Source of the DNA: Stutzerimonas azotifigens
Lineage (GTDB): Bacteria > Pseudomonadota > Gammaproteobacteria > Pseudomonadales > Pseudomonadaceae
Length of the DNA: 64,000 nt
Direction of reading: 5' to 3'
Assembly: GCF_013522725.1 (NCBI RefSeq)
Contig: NZ_JAAMRF010000001.1
Span: 62,001-126,000, forward strand
The position numbers and the translations under genes are program-made. Below the pieces are notes generated by a model. That model searched no databases and had not been told where the DNA came from. It worked only from the letters and a program-made list of their open reading frames with translations. Shown here one piece after another: positions 24,598 to 32,703 of the stretch; positions within the stretch are counted from its first letter, which is position 1; every line of letters starts with the position of its first letter.

Positions 24598-24655
24598 GGT
24601 GCGGACCGTCGGTTGCGGGGCGGGCATTGTAGCGGTTGGCCGCGTGGCCGGCAGC

Positions 24656-25576
24656 CTAACGCAGGCCGTGCCGCATCCAGGCTTCGGCCGCGCTGAAATG
24701 CAGGGAGGCATGGCGGCGTGCGACGGCGGCGCGGTCCTTGTCGTAGCCGCCGCCGATCAGGCCGACCACCGGGATGTCGCGCCCCAGGCAATGTTCGATC
24801 ACCGCGCTGTCGCGGGCTCTGAGGCCAGCATCGGTGAGGTCGAGCAGGCCCAGGGCATCGTCACGGTGCACATCCACGCCAGCGTCATAGAGCACAAGGT
24901 CCGGTTGATAGAGCGGCAGCAGATAATTGAGCGTCTGGTCGACCACGGCGAGGTACTCGGCGTCGCCCAGGCCCGGCGCCAGACCGATATCCCAGTCACT
25001 GCGCGCCTTGCGGGCGGGGAAGTTCTTTTCGCAGTGCAGCGAGACGGTCACCGCGTCGGGCACGTGCTCCAGGATGCGTGCAGTGCCGTCGCCCTGGTGC
25101 ACGTCGCAGTCGAAGATCAGCACACGCCCGACTCGCCCGCTTTTGAGCAGCGACAGGGCAATGATGGCCAGATCATTGAAGATGCAGAACCCCGAAGCGT
25201 GGTCGCGATGCGCATGGTGCGTGCCGCCTGCCAGATGGCAGGCCAGCCCGTGTTCCAGTGCCCGGTCGGCGGCCAGCAGCGAGCCGCCGACCGCCCGCAC
25301 GGTGCGTTGCGCCAGAGCCTCGCTCCAGGGCAGCCCTAGCCGGCGCAGCTCCTCTCGGCTCATGGCGCCGGTGCAATAGCGCTCGACGTAGCCGGTGTCG
25401 TGGGCGAGGGTGAGCAGCTCGGTCGGGCACAACTCGGGGCGCAACAGCGCCTGGTCCGTGGTCAAACCGCTGGCTACCAGATGGTCGCGCAGCAGCCGGA
25501 ATTTCTCCATCGGGAAGCGATGCCCGGGTGGCAGCGGCGGGCTGTAGTCGTCGTGAAAGACCAGCGGTAGCGGCAT
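24656..25576 (-). CDS. Histone-deacetylase superfamily protein
   Basis: This 306-residue protein shows the deacetylase fold: GGTHHAHRDHASGFCIFND contains the paired catalytic histidines, FDCDVHQGDGT the first zinc ligands, and YDAGVDVHRDDALG and the GGGYDKD loop complete the site. Bacterial members act on acetylpolyamines, acetoin-related or other acylated small molecules or proteins. The length and lack of long loops put it in the class of short bacterial HDAC-like proteins, close to those often labelled AcuC-like. It is divergent from a GNAT acetyltransferase gene 69 bases away. Confidence 0.9.
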   Translation of the reverse strand: MPLPLVFHDDYSPPLPPGHRFPMEKFRLLRDHLVASGLTTDQALLRPELCPTELLTLAHDTGYVERYCTGAMSREELRRLGLPWSEALAQRTVRAVGGSLLAADRALEHGLACHLAGGTHHAHRDHASGFCIFNDLAIIALSLLKSGRVGRVLIFDCDVHQGDGTARILEHVPDAVTVSLHCEKNFPARKARSDWDIGLAPGLGDAEYLAVVDQTLNYLLPLYQPDLVLYDAGVDVHRDDALGLLDLTDAGLRARDSAVIEHCLGRDIPVVGLIGGGYDKDRAAVARRHASLHFSAAEAWMRHGLR

Positions 25577-25644
25577 GAAAAACCTGCTCGACGGGATTGG
25601 CCTGCAGTATGCGGCTGGCCCGGCGAGCCCCTCAAGGAGAGCTG

Positions 25645-26202
25645 ATGAGCGAACCCCTCGAATTGGAAACCCCGCGGCTTTGGCTGCGCACCTGGCGTGA
25701 CGAGGACCTCGACCCCCTCGCCGAAATGAGCGCCGACCCCGAGGTGATGCGCTACTTCCCGTCGCCGATCACCCGTGAAGAAAGCGCGGCGATCATTCAG
25801 CGCTGCCGCGCGCACTTCGCCGAGCACGGCTTCGGCTTGTGGGCGCTGGAGCGCAAGGACAACGGCCGCTTCATCGGCTTTACCGGCATTGGCTGGACCG
25901 GCTTCGATGCCCATTTCACGCCGGCAATCGAGATTGGCTGGCGCCTGGCTCCCGACCAATGGGGTGAAGGTTTCGCCCACGAGGCCGCCCAGGCATCGCT
26001 GGCCTGCGCGTTCGACCGCCTCGGTATCGAGGAGGTGATCGCTTACACCGCGGTGATCAACGAGCCTTCGCGGCATGTGATGGAGGCCGTCGGGATGACC
26101 CACGATCCGCGCGACGATTTCGACCATCCAGACTTGCCCGAAGGTCACCGGCTACGGCCACACGTGCTCTATCGGGCGCGTCGCGGAGTCTGGACACCAT
26201 GA
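25645..26202 (+). CDS. GNAT acetyltransferase, RimJ/RimL type
   Basis: With the start at 25645 (AGGAGAG six bases upstream) the protein has 185 residues. It opens with LELETPRLWLRTWRDEDLDPL, standard for RimJ/RimL-like enzymes, and the acetyl-CoA site lies in EIGWRLAPDQWGEGFAHEAAQ. Later, VIAYTAVINEPSRHVMEAVGM is the usual C-terminal strand and helix. Its stop overlaps the start of the SagB-like gene (ATGA), so they are translationally coupled. The substrate is unknown; the divergent HDAC-family gene could act on the same class of acetylated product. Confidence 0.88.
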   Translation: MSEPLELETPRLWLRTWRDEDLDPLAEMSADPEVMRYFPSPITREESAAIIQRCRAHFAEHGFGLWALERKDNGRFIGFTGIGWTGFDAHFTPAIEIGWRLAPDQWGEGFAHEAAQASLACAFDRLGIEEVIAYTAVINEPSRHVMEAVGMTHDPRDDFDHPDLPEGHRLRPHVLYRARRGVWTP

Positions 26203-27782
26203 GCGAGCGGGTGCGGGCCTACCATCAACTGAGCATGCACCGCCCGGACGGCTTCGCGCCGGGCCCGGGAGCGCTCGACTGGGCGACCCAGCCGGCGCCG
26301 TTTCGTCAGTATCGCGGCGCGCGGCTGATCGAACTCTGGCATCGCCCGCTGGAGGAATCGCCCGGCTACGACGAGGTGTTCGCCGGTCCCGTCGGCGAGC
26401 CCGTGCCGCTGAGCCTGGCGAGCCTTTCCCAACTTCTCTACGACAGCCTGGGGCTATCGGCTTGGAAAGAATCGGGCGGTAGCCGCTGGGCGCTGCGGGT
26501 CAATCCTTCGAGCGGCAATCTGCATCCGACCGAAGCCTACCTGGTGGCGCCACCGGGCGTGCTGCAGGAAGAAGGTCTGCTGTTGCACTACCGGCCCGAC
26601 CTGCACGCCGCCGAGGTGCGCGCCGAACTCGATTCGGCGTCCATGCAAACCCTGCCCGGCGACGGCGTGCTGGTTGCGCTGAGCAGCATCCCCTGGCGCG
26701 AAGCCTGGAAGTATGGCGAGCGTGCCTATCGCTACTGCCAGCACGACCTCGGCCACGCCCTGGCCTGTTTTTCCATCGCGGCCAGCGCGCTGGGTTGGCA
26801 GGTGCGATTGATGCGTCAGCTGGCCGAGCCTGAGCTGGACCGGCTGATGGGCCTGAGTGGAGAGGGTTTTGCCGAAGCCGAACATGCCGATGCGCTGCTC
26901 TGGATAGGGTCGCCCCGAACGAGCGAGCCGAGGCTGGATGAGTCCCTGCTCGACGCCCTGGCCAACGCCTCGCACCAGGGTCAGCCGAATCGGCTGTCGG
27001 CCCGCTATCGCGACTGGCCGGCGCTGGCCGAGGTACAGCGCCAATGTCGCGCGCCGGAACTGCCTGCCCGTGACTGGAGCGCTGCGCCTGGGGCGAGCGA
27101 ACCCGCCAATCCGGAGCTCGTCTTGCGTCCGCTGCTGCACCGACGGCGCAGCGCGCAAGCCATGGACGGTCGCGCCGGCATCACCGCCGAGCTGCTGCGG
27201 GCCTGGCTCTCGCGTCTGATGCCAGTCCACTCGCCGGTGCCGTTCGCGGTCAGCGGCGAGTCGGCGCAGGTCGATCTTTTGCTATTCGTCCATCGGGTGC
27301 AAGGCCTGACACCAGGGCTCTACTGGCTGGCCCGCAGCGGTGACGGCAGTCCGGTTAGCGGGCTGCGGGATTTTGCCTGGCGGCGCATGGACGAGGCGCT
27401 GCCGCTCTATCTGCTCGAAGAAGGCAATGCCCAGCAGTTGGCCGGGCTGCTCTCGTGCGGGCAGGAGATCGCCAGCGACGGCTGCCTGGCCGTGGCGATG
27501 CTGGCGCGCTTCGACGAGGCGTTGCGGGAGGGTGACTGGCGCTATCCTCGGCTCTACTGGGAATGTGGGCAGATCGGCCAGCTGCTCTACCTGGAAGCCG
27601 AGGCCGCGGGGCTCTCGGGTACCGGCATTGGCTGCTATTTCGATCCGCTGGTGCACGAGTTGCTCGGGCTTGCCGACAGCCGTTGGCAAAGCCTCTACCA
27701 TTTCACTCTGGGCCGCGCGGTGTGGGACGAGCGGTTATCATCGCAACCCGCCTATGCGCAGACGCGACGGCCAGCGCCGTAA
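26199..27782 (+). CDS. SagB-type nitroreductase-like dehydrogenase, two-domain
   Basis: The 527-residue protein has two nitroreductase-like halves. The first contains SLSQLLYDSLGLSAW, RVNPSSGNLHPTEAYLV and YGERAYRYCQHDLGHALACFSIAASALGW, the conserved FMN-binding and dimer segments of SagB-type proteins. The second repeats a shorter version (PLLHRRRSAQAMD and PRLYWECGQIGQLLYLEAEAAGLSGTGIGCYFD). SagB enzymes oxidise azolines in peptide natural products, but no YcaO, precursor or transporter gene is nearby. Stand-alone double-domain members like this one are common in proteobacteria and uncharacterised. It overlaps the GNAT gene by four bases. Confidence 0.85.
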   Translation: MSERVRAYHQLSMHRPDGFAPGPGALDWATQPAPFRQYRGARLIELWHRPLEESPGYDEVFAGPVGEPVPLSLASLSQLLYDSLGLSAWKESGGSRWALRVNPSSGNLHPTEAYLVAPPGVLQEEGLLLHYRPDLHAAEVRAELDSASMQTLPGDGVLVALSSIPWREAWKYGERAYRYCQHDLGHALACFSIAASALGWQVRLMRQLAEPELDRLMGLSGEGFAEAEHADALLWIGSPRTSEPRLDESLLDALANASHQGQPNRLSARYRDWPALAEVQRQCRAPELPARDWSAAPGASEPANPELVLRPLLHRRRSAQAMDGRAGITAELLRAWLSRLMPVHSPVPFAVSGESAQVDLLLFVHRVQGLTPGLYWLARSGDGSPVSGLRDFAWRRMDEALPLYLLEEGNAQQLAGLLSCGQEIASDGCLAVAMLARFDEALREGDWRYPRLYWECGQIGQLLYLEAEAAGLSGTGIGCYFDPLVHELLGLADSRWQSLYHFTLGRAVWDERLSSQPAYAQTRRPAP

Positions 27783-27812
27783 CGTCGCAATTCGATGAAC
27801 AAGGAATGATGA

Positions 27813-28682
27813 ATGAGCCAGATACTCCAGGCCCTGGTCGACCTGCTGACGCTGGAACCGATCGAAGAGAACCTGTTTCGCGGCAATAGCCAGGACCTGG
27901 GCTTTCGCCAGCTGTTCGGCGGGCAGGTGCTCGGCCAGGCGCTGTCGGCGGCCAGCCAGACGCTCGAGCCTGAACGCCAGGTGCATTCGCTGCACGGCTA
28001 CTTCCTGCGCCCCGGCGACGCGGGCCTGCCGGTCGTCTACCTGGTGGACCGGGTACGCGACGGCGGCAGCTTTAGCACCCGTCGGGTGACCGCGGTGCAG
28101 AAGGGCAAGACCATCTTCACTTGCAGCGCCTCGTTCCAGACCTTCGAGGAAGGCTTCGAGCACCAGCTGCAAATGCCCGACGTGGTGGGGCCGGAAAACC
28201 TGCCCAGCGAACTGGAGCTTGCCGGCCAGCTGTCGCACCTGCTGCCCGAGTCGATGCGCGACAAGATCCTGCTGCCCAAGCCGGTCGAGATCCGCCCGGT
28301 GACCTTCCAGAATCCGGTCGATCCCAAGCCGATGGAGCCCATCCGGCACGCCTGGTTCCGGGCCGACGGCATGCTGCCGGACGACCCGGCCCTGCATAAA
28401 TACCTGCTGGCCTACGCTTCGGATTTCGGCTTCATCGGCACCGCCATGCTGCCCCACGGGGTCAGCGTCTGGCAGCGCTCGATGCAGCTAGCCAGCCTGG
28501 ATCACGCGATCTGGTTCCACCGCGAGGTGCGCATGGATGAATGGCTGCTCTACAGCATGGATTCGCCCTGGGCCGGCAACGGGCGCGGTTTCGCCCGCGG
28601 CAGCATCTTCAACCAGGCCGGACAGCTGGTGGCCTCGGTAGCCCAGGAAGGGCTGATGCGTAAACGCGACGACTGGGCATGA
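27813..28682 (+). CDS. tesB: Acyl-CoA thioesterase II
   Basis: The 289-residue protein is a TesB double hotdog: FRGNSQDLGFRQLFGGQVLGQALSAAS, HSLHGYFLRPGDAGLPVVY, then in the second half RADGMLPDDPALHKYLLAYASDFGFIGTAMLPHG and DHAIWFHREVRMDEWLLY. The catalytic Asp of the second hotdog, Thr and Gln positions are consistent with an active enzyme that hydrolyses medium- and long-chain acyl-CoA in the cytoplasm. Its stop overlaps the start of the HAD gene (ATGA). Confidence 0.93.
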   Translation: MSQILQALVDLLTLEPIEENLFRGNSQDLGFRQLFGGQVLGQALSAASQTLEPERQVHSLHGYFLRPGDAGLPVVYLVDRVRDGGSFSTRRVTAVQKGKTIFTCSASFQTFEEGFEHQLQMPDVVGPENLPSELELAGQLSHLLPESMRDKILLPKPVEIRPVTFQNPVDPKPMEPIRHAWFRADGMLPDDPALHKYLLAYASDFGFIGTAMLPHGVSVWQRSMQLASLDHAIWFHREVRMDEWLLYSMDSPWAGNGRGFARGSIFNQAGQLVASVAQEGLMRKRDDWA

Positions 28683-29275
28683 CGTTCGCCGAGGCGCGTC
28701 ACTGGGTGTTCGATATGGACGGCACCCTGACCATCGCGGTGCACGACTTCCAGGCCATTCGCCGGGCGCTGGATATCCCGGAGAGCGACGACATCCTCCA
28801 TCACCTGGCGGCGCTGCCGGCCGACGAGGCCGCCGCCAAGCACGCCTGGCTGCTCGAACACGAGCGCGAGCTGGCCTACGCGGCCAGGCCCGCGGTCGGC
28901 GCGCGCGAGCTGCTGCACGCGCTGCGCGATCGCGGCTGCCGTCTGGGCGTGCTGACCCGCAATGCGCAGGAGCTCGCCCAGGTGACGCTGGAGGCGGTGG
29001 GCATGGGTGACTGTTTCGACGCCGAGGACATCCTCGGCCGCGACGAGGCGCCGCCCAAGCCCGATCCGGGCGGGCTGGTGCTGTTGGCGGGGCGCTGGGG
29101 CGTGCGGCCCGGCGAGCTGGTGATGGTCGGTGACTACCGCTTCGACCTCGAATGCGCCCGCGCCGCCGGTGCGCGAGGCGTGCTGGTCAACACGCCGGAG
29201 AATCCTTGGCCGGAGCTGGCCGATCTACACATGCCCGACTGCGCCGCACTGCAGCGTCACCTCGCGGGCGGCTAG
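28679..29275 (+). CDS. HAD-superfamily (subfamily IA) hydrolase
   Basis: The 198-residue protein has all four HAD motifs: nucleophile in VFDMDGTLT, Thr in LGVLTRNAQ, Lys in APPKPDP, and Asp in MVGDYRFDLECARAAG. The cap is a small helical insert. The GDYRFDLE form places it near the GmhB/Gph/YrfG-like phosphatases. It is translationally coupled to tesB. The phosphorylated substrate is unknown. Confidence 0.88.
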   Translation: MTFAEARHWVFDMDGTLTIAVHDFQAIRRALDIPESDDILHHLAALPADEAAAKHAWLLEHERELAYAARPAVGARELLHALRDRGCRLGVLTRNAQELAQVTLEAVGMGDCFDAEDILGRDEAPPKPDPGGLVLLAGRWGVRPGELVMVGDYRFDLECARAAGARGVLVNTPENPWPELADLHMPDCAALQRHLAGG

Positions 29276-29283
29276 CGACGCCG

Positions 29284-30138
29284 TTACAGTCGCTGGGCGT
29301 TGAAGGTGTCGCAGCGGTTGACGTGGCCGCCCTCGAAACCGGTCTTGAACCAGCGAACGCGCTGCGCCGAGGTGCCGTGAGTGAAAGCATCGGGCACCAC
29401 GCGGCCCTGGGATTGCTGCTGCAGGCGGTCGTCGCCGATGGCGCTGGCGGCGTTGAGCGCTTCTTCCAGGTCGCCCTCTTCGAGCCAGTCGTGGCGCTGT
29501 TGGGCGTGGTAGGCCCAGACGCCGGCCAGGCAGTCGGCTTGCAGTTCCTGGCGCACCAGCAGGCCGTTGTCGCCCTCCATCCTGGCGCCGCGCTGGCGTG
29601 CGGCCTGCATCTGCTGGGAGACGCCGAGCAGGGTCTGCACATGGTGGCCGACCTCATGGGCGATCACGTAGGCCTGGGCGAAATCGCCGGCGGCGGAGAA
29701 GCGCCTGGCCATTTCCTCGAAGAATTGCAGGTCCAGGTACACCTGTTGGTCGCCGGGGCAATAGAAGGGGCCGACCGCCGAGTTGGCGAAGCCGCAGGCC
29801 GACTGGACGCCGCCACGGAAGAGCACCAGCTTCGGGTCCTGGTATTGTCGCCCGGCGCCCTGGAACAGCTCGCGCCAGGTGTCTTCGGTGTCGCCAAGCA
29901 CTGCACGGACGAAGTCGACCTGCGGGTCTTCGCTGCCGGCCGGCACGGCGCTGCGCGAGTCGACGCCGGTGGCCTGTCCGCCGCCGAGCTGGTCGAGCAC
30001 GGTCAGCGGGTCTTCGCCCATGACCAGGCTCAGCACGACCACCACGACGATGCCGCCGATCCCCAGCCCGCCGACCATGCCGCCGCGGCCGCGCGCGTCC
30101 ACCACGTTGTCGCTGCGTCGTCCCCGATTCCAGCGCAT
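29284..30138 (-). CDS. Membrane-anchored neutral zinc metallopeptidase (YpfJ family)
   Basis: The 284-residue protein has a basic N-terminus, RGRGG, one transmembrane helix (about residues 23-40, GLGIGGIVVVVVLSLVMG), then the zinc peptidase domain of the YpfJ/KPN_02809 family. The active site HEVGHHVQ lies near residue 162, with the third ligand in ELQADCLAG. A conserved acidic region GRQYQDPKLVLF and YCPGDQQVYLDL precede it. It should face the periplasm. It is convergent with the HAD gene (eight bases between stops). Confidence 0.9.
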   Translation of the reverse strand: MRWNRGRRSDNVVDARGRGGMVGGLGIGGIVVVVVLSLVMGEDPLTVLDQLGGGQATGVDSRSAVPAGSEDPQVDFVRAVLGDTEDTWRELFQGAGRQYQDPKLVLFRGGVQSACGFANSAVGPFYCPGDQQVYLDLQFFEEMARRFSAAGDFAQAYVIAHEVGHHVQTLLGVSQQMQAARQRGARMEGDNGLLVRQELQADCLAGVWAYHAQQRHDWLEEGDLEEALNAASAIGDDRLQQQSQGRVVPDAFTHGTSAQRVRWFKTGFEGGHVNRCDTFNAQRL

Positions 30139-30237
30139 GCCGTGTCCTCTGAACTGAAATGCCTGCGAAGGGAGATGCGGCAGGCCTGCTCATTCAGAAT
30201 CCGGCGCGGGCAGGCAAGTTCCGGAGGTGTGCAGATG

Positions 30238-30263
30238 AAAAAGGCCGCAGAAGCGGCCTTTTT
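30238..30263. terminator. Rho-independent terminator
   Basis: AAAAAGGCCGC, a four-base AGAA loop and GCGGCCTTTTT form a strong stem with a U-tail on either strand. It lies just after the DUF411 gene on the minus strand (ends 30281). Confidence 0.85.
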
Positions 30264-30280
30264 GGGGGAGCGTATCGCAG

Positions 30281-30727
30281 TCAGTGCGCCGGATAGTCGG
30301 CGATGACCGATTCCTGGCCTTGCCGATCCAGGCCGATGACCTGGTAGGCGTCATGGCGATCGCCCATTTCCATGCCGGGCGAGCCCATCGGCATGCCCGG
30401 GACCGCCGCGCCGAGCAAGTCCGGCTGGGCACGCAGTTTGAGGATGTCGGCTGCCGGAACATGGCCTTCGACGAACTTGCCGTCGATGACGCCGGTATGG
30501 CACGAGCCCAGTCGATGTGGCACGCCGAGGCGGCTCTTCACGCCGGTCATGTCCGTTTCGACGTGGTCGGTCACAGCAAAGCCGTTTTCTTCCAGATGCT
30601 TGATCCAGGCGGTGCAGCAGCCGCAGTTCGGATCGCGGTAGACGTCGATGGCCAGCGGTTCGGCGGCATGGGCGAGGCTGCCGAACAGAACGGTGGAAAG
30701 GGTAGCGAGCAGGAGCGAGCGGCGCAT
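30281..30727 (-). CDS. Exported DUF411 metal-binding protein
   Basis: Starting at the ATG at 30727 the protein has 148 residues, with a signal peptide ending near SLAHA. The mature part is a DUF411 domain: IDVYRDPNCGCCTAWIKHLEENGF with the CxCC metal site, LGVPHRLGSCHTGVIDGKFVEGHVPAADI, and a Met-rich region around VPGMPMGSPGMEMG. These features suit copper or other soft-metal binding in the periplasm. DUF411 genes often accompany copper-resistance genes, but none is adjacent here. It ends at a strong terminator. Confidence 0.88.
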   Translation of the reverse strand: MRRSLLLATLSTVLFGSLAHAAEPLAIDVYRDPNCGCCTAWIKHLEENGFAVTDHVETDMTGVKSRLGVPHRLGSCHTGVIDGKFVEGHVPAADILKLRAQPDLLGAAVPGMPMGSPGMEMGDRHDAYQVIGLDRQGQESVIADYPAH

Positions 30728-30946
30728 GAAGGTCACCAGACGGCAGAAAATAGGGTCAGCATAACGCTGGATATGCGCCTGCCCAAGCCGGGGGCGTCTC
30801 CAGATACGTCACCGTGACGACCGGTCGCACCCGGGCTTTCGCCTGTGGCTGAGATGTGACGCAGCGAACAAATCGGAGCGGCGGAGGTCTTTTACAGATC
30901 GCCCGGGGACTCCTTTGTTTCGCTTCGGGCCAGCAGGAGAGCATCG

Positions 30947-31543
30947 ATGCGTTTCGCCCGGATCGTTTTGGTCGCCCAGGCTGTGGTCATGGTCGCCCTG
31001 AGCCTGGCTTACTGGGTTCGCCCCTACGAAATGGCCAATCTCAACGGCATGCTGTTGATGGAGAGCGCATCGGTCAGCCACATGCGCGTCTACTACGGCG
31101 GCTTGCAATTGGGCCTGGCGCTGTTCCTGCTGTGGGCGGTGCGCGCCCCGGACTACGCGCGTGCCGCGCTGGTGATGCTGGTCATCACCCTGCTGACGCT
31201 CGCCGGTGCTCGGCTGGCTTCTTTGTGGCTCGACGGTGGCAGCCTCATCGGCTTCGATCTGGTGTCGCTGGTCTATCGCCTGCTGGCTGCGGCACTGGCG
31301 GGCGCGGCGCTGCTTACCCTGCGCCCGGCGGCCGAGCCGGAGACAGACGCCGCCGTCCCGGCGCCTCGTCGTCATCGCTTTCCCAGTGAGCCGGCACCCT
31401 TCCGGGTCGGCGAAGGCCAGATGTTTGGCGAAGGGGCGGCGATACCGGCCGAACCACAGCCGTTTCGGGTAGGTGATCCGGCGCCGCTGAGGGTCGATTC
31501 GGCGGAAGCCGCGCCGAACCCGCCTACTGCCGGAGAGCGTTGA
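30947..31543 (+). CDS. DUF4345-type membrane protein with repeat-bearing tail
   Basis: The 198-residue protein has four hydrophobic helices in the first 125 residues, with the DUF4345 features YYGGLQLGLALFL and the AGARLASLWLDG segment. AGGAGAG precedes the ATG. The last 75 residues form a proline-rich tail that has three degenerate copies of a short motif: EPAPFRVGE, EPQPFRVGD and DPAPLRVDS. The tail is absent from most small DUF4345 proteins I recall and should lie in the cytoplasm or periplasm depending on topology. Its function is unknown. It faces trmA, with two bases between stops. Confidence 0.8.
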   Translation: MRFARIVLVAQAVVMVALSLAYWVRPYEMANLNGMLLMESASVSHMRVYYGGLQLGLALFLLWAVRAPDYARAALVMLVITLLTLAGARLASLWLDGGSLIGFDLVSLVYRLLAAALAGAALLTLRPAAEPETDAAVPAPRRHRFPSEPAPFRVGEGQMFGEGAAIPAEPQPFRVGDPAPLRVDSAEAAPNPPTAGER

Positions 31544-31545
31544 GC

Positions 31546-32640
31546 TCAGCGGCGCGTCAGCAGAACGCCGGCTTCCATGTGATGGGTGTAGGGAAACTGG
31601 TCGAACAGGGCGCAACGCTCGACGCGATGGGTGTCGTGCAGCTGGGCGATGTTCTGCGCCAGGGTTTCCGGATTGCAGGAGATGTAGAGAATACGCTCGA
31701 AGCGGCGGGTCAGCTCGCAGGTGTCCGGGTCCATGCCGGCGCGCGGCGGGTCGACGAACACGCTGCCGAAGTCGTAACCCTTGAGGTCGATCTCGGCCAG
31801 GCGGCGGAACGGCCGCACCTCATTCAGCGCCTGGGTCAGCTCTTCGGCCGACAGGCGCACCAGGCTGACGTTGTCGATGCCGTTATCGGCCAGGTTGGCC
31901 AGCGCGGCGTTCACCGATGACTTGCTGATCTCCGTGGCGAGCACCTTGCGCACCCGGGTCGCCAGCGGCAGGGTGAAGTTGCCGTTGCCGCAGTAAAGCT
32001 CCAGCAGATCGTCTTCGCGTTGCCCCAGCGCCTCAAAGGCCCAGCCGAGCATCTTCTGGTTCACCTCGCCGTTGGGCTGGGTGAACGCGCCCTCGGGCTG
32101 GCGATAGCGGAACCGGCGGCCGGCGACCTGCAGGTCTTCCTCGACATAATCGCGGCCAATGACGATGCGCTTGCCGCGCGAGCGCCCGACGATGCTCACA
32201 CCCAGCTCGCCCGCCAGGGCGTCGGCGGCCTCCTGCCAGGCGGCGTCCAGCGGCCGGTGGTAGGCGAGGGTGATCAGCGCGTCGCCCGAAAGCGTGGTCA
32301 GGAATTCCACCTGGAACAGCTTGAACGACAGCGCCGGGCTGCTTTGCCAGCCGGCCTTCAGGCGCGGCATCAGCTCGTTGATCCGCGTGCTGGCGATGGG
32401 GAAGCGCTCGATCAGGATTGGCGTGTGCTTCTCGCCCTGTTCGAACATCGCGTAGTCGCGCCGCTCGCTGCCGGTCTCGCGCCAGAGACGGAATTCGGCG
32501 CGCAGGCGGTAATGCTCGCGCGGCGAATCGAAAACCTGCGGCGCGGGCGCCTCGAAGGGCGTCAGCAGCGCCTCAAGGCGCTCGGCCTTTTCGGCGAGTT
32601 GGGCATCGTAGGTGGCGGGGTCGAACTGGGGAGCGCTCAT
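31546..32640 (-). CDS. trmA: tRNA (uracil-54-C5)-methyltransferase
   Basis: The 364-residue protein matches TrmA from end to end: [30 protein letters not shown], the SAM motif [16 protein letters not shown], the catalytic VDPPRAGMD and the motif [14 protein letters not shown] with the nucleophilic Cys, ending [10 protein letters not shown]. It forms ribothymidine at position 54 of tRNA and also methylates tmRNA. It lacks the iron-sulfur TRAM domain of RlmD, consistent with TrmA. Confidence 0.96.
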   Translation of the reverse strand: MSAPQFDPATYDAQLAEKAERLEALLTPFEAPAPQVFDSPREHYRLRAEFRLWRETGSERRDYAMFEQGEKHTPILIERFPIASTRINELMPRLKAGWQSSPALSFKLFQVEFLTTLSGDALITLAYHRPLDAAWQEAADALAGELGVSIVGRSRGKRIVIGRDYVEEDLQVAGRRFRYRQPEGAFTQPNGEVNQKMLGWAFEALGQREDDLLELYCGNGNFTLPLATRVRKVLATEISKSSVNAALANLADNGIDNVSLVRLSAEELTQALNEVRPFRRLAEIDLKGYDFGSVFVDPPRAGMDPDTCELTRRFERILYISCNPETLAQNIAQLHDTHRVERCALFDQFPYTHHMEAGVLLTRR

Positions 32641-32703
32641 GGGTACTCGCGAATCAGCGTCGGCGAGCCAGAAGGCTCGCCGGGGCGGTCAAAGGGCGTC
32701 GAC

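Noticed and set aside
26199-27782. A streptolysin-S-like peptide biosynthesis cluster around the SagB-like gene
   Set aside because: No SagC/SagD (cyclodehydratase/YcaO) gene, no precursor peptide, and no dedicated transporter are adjacent.
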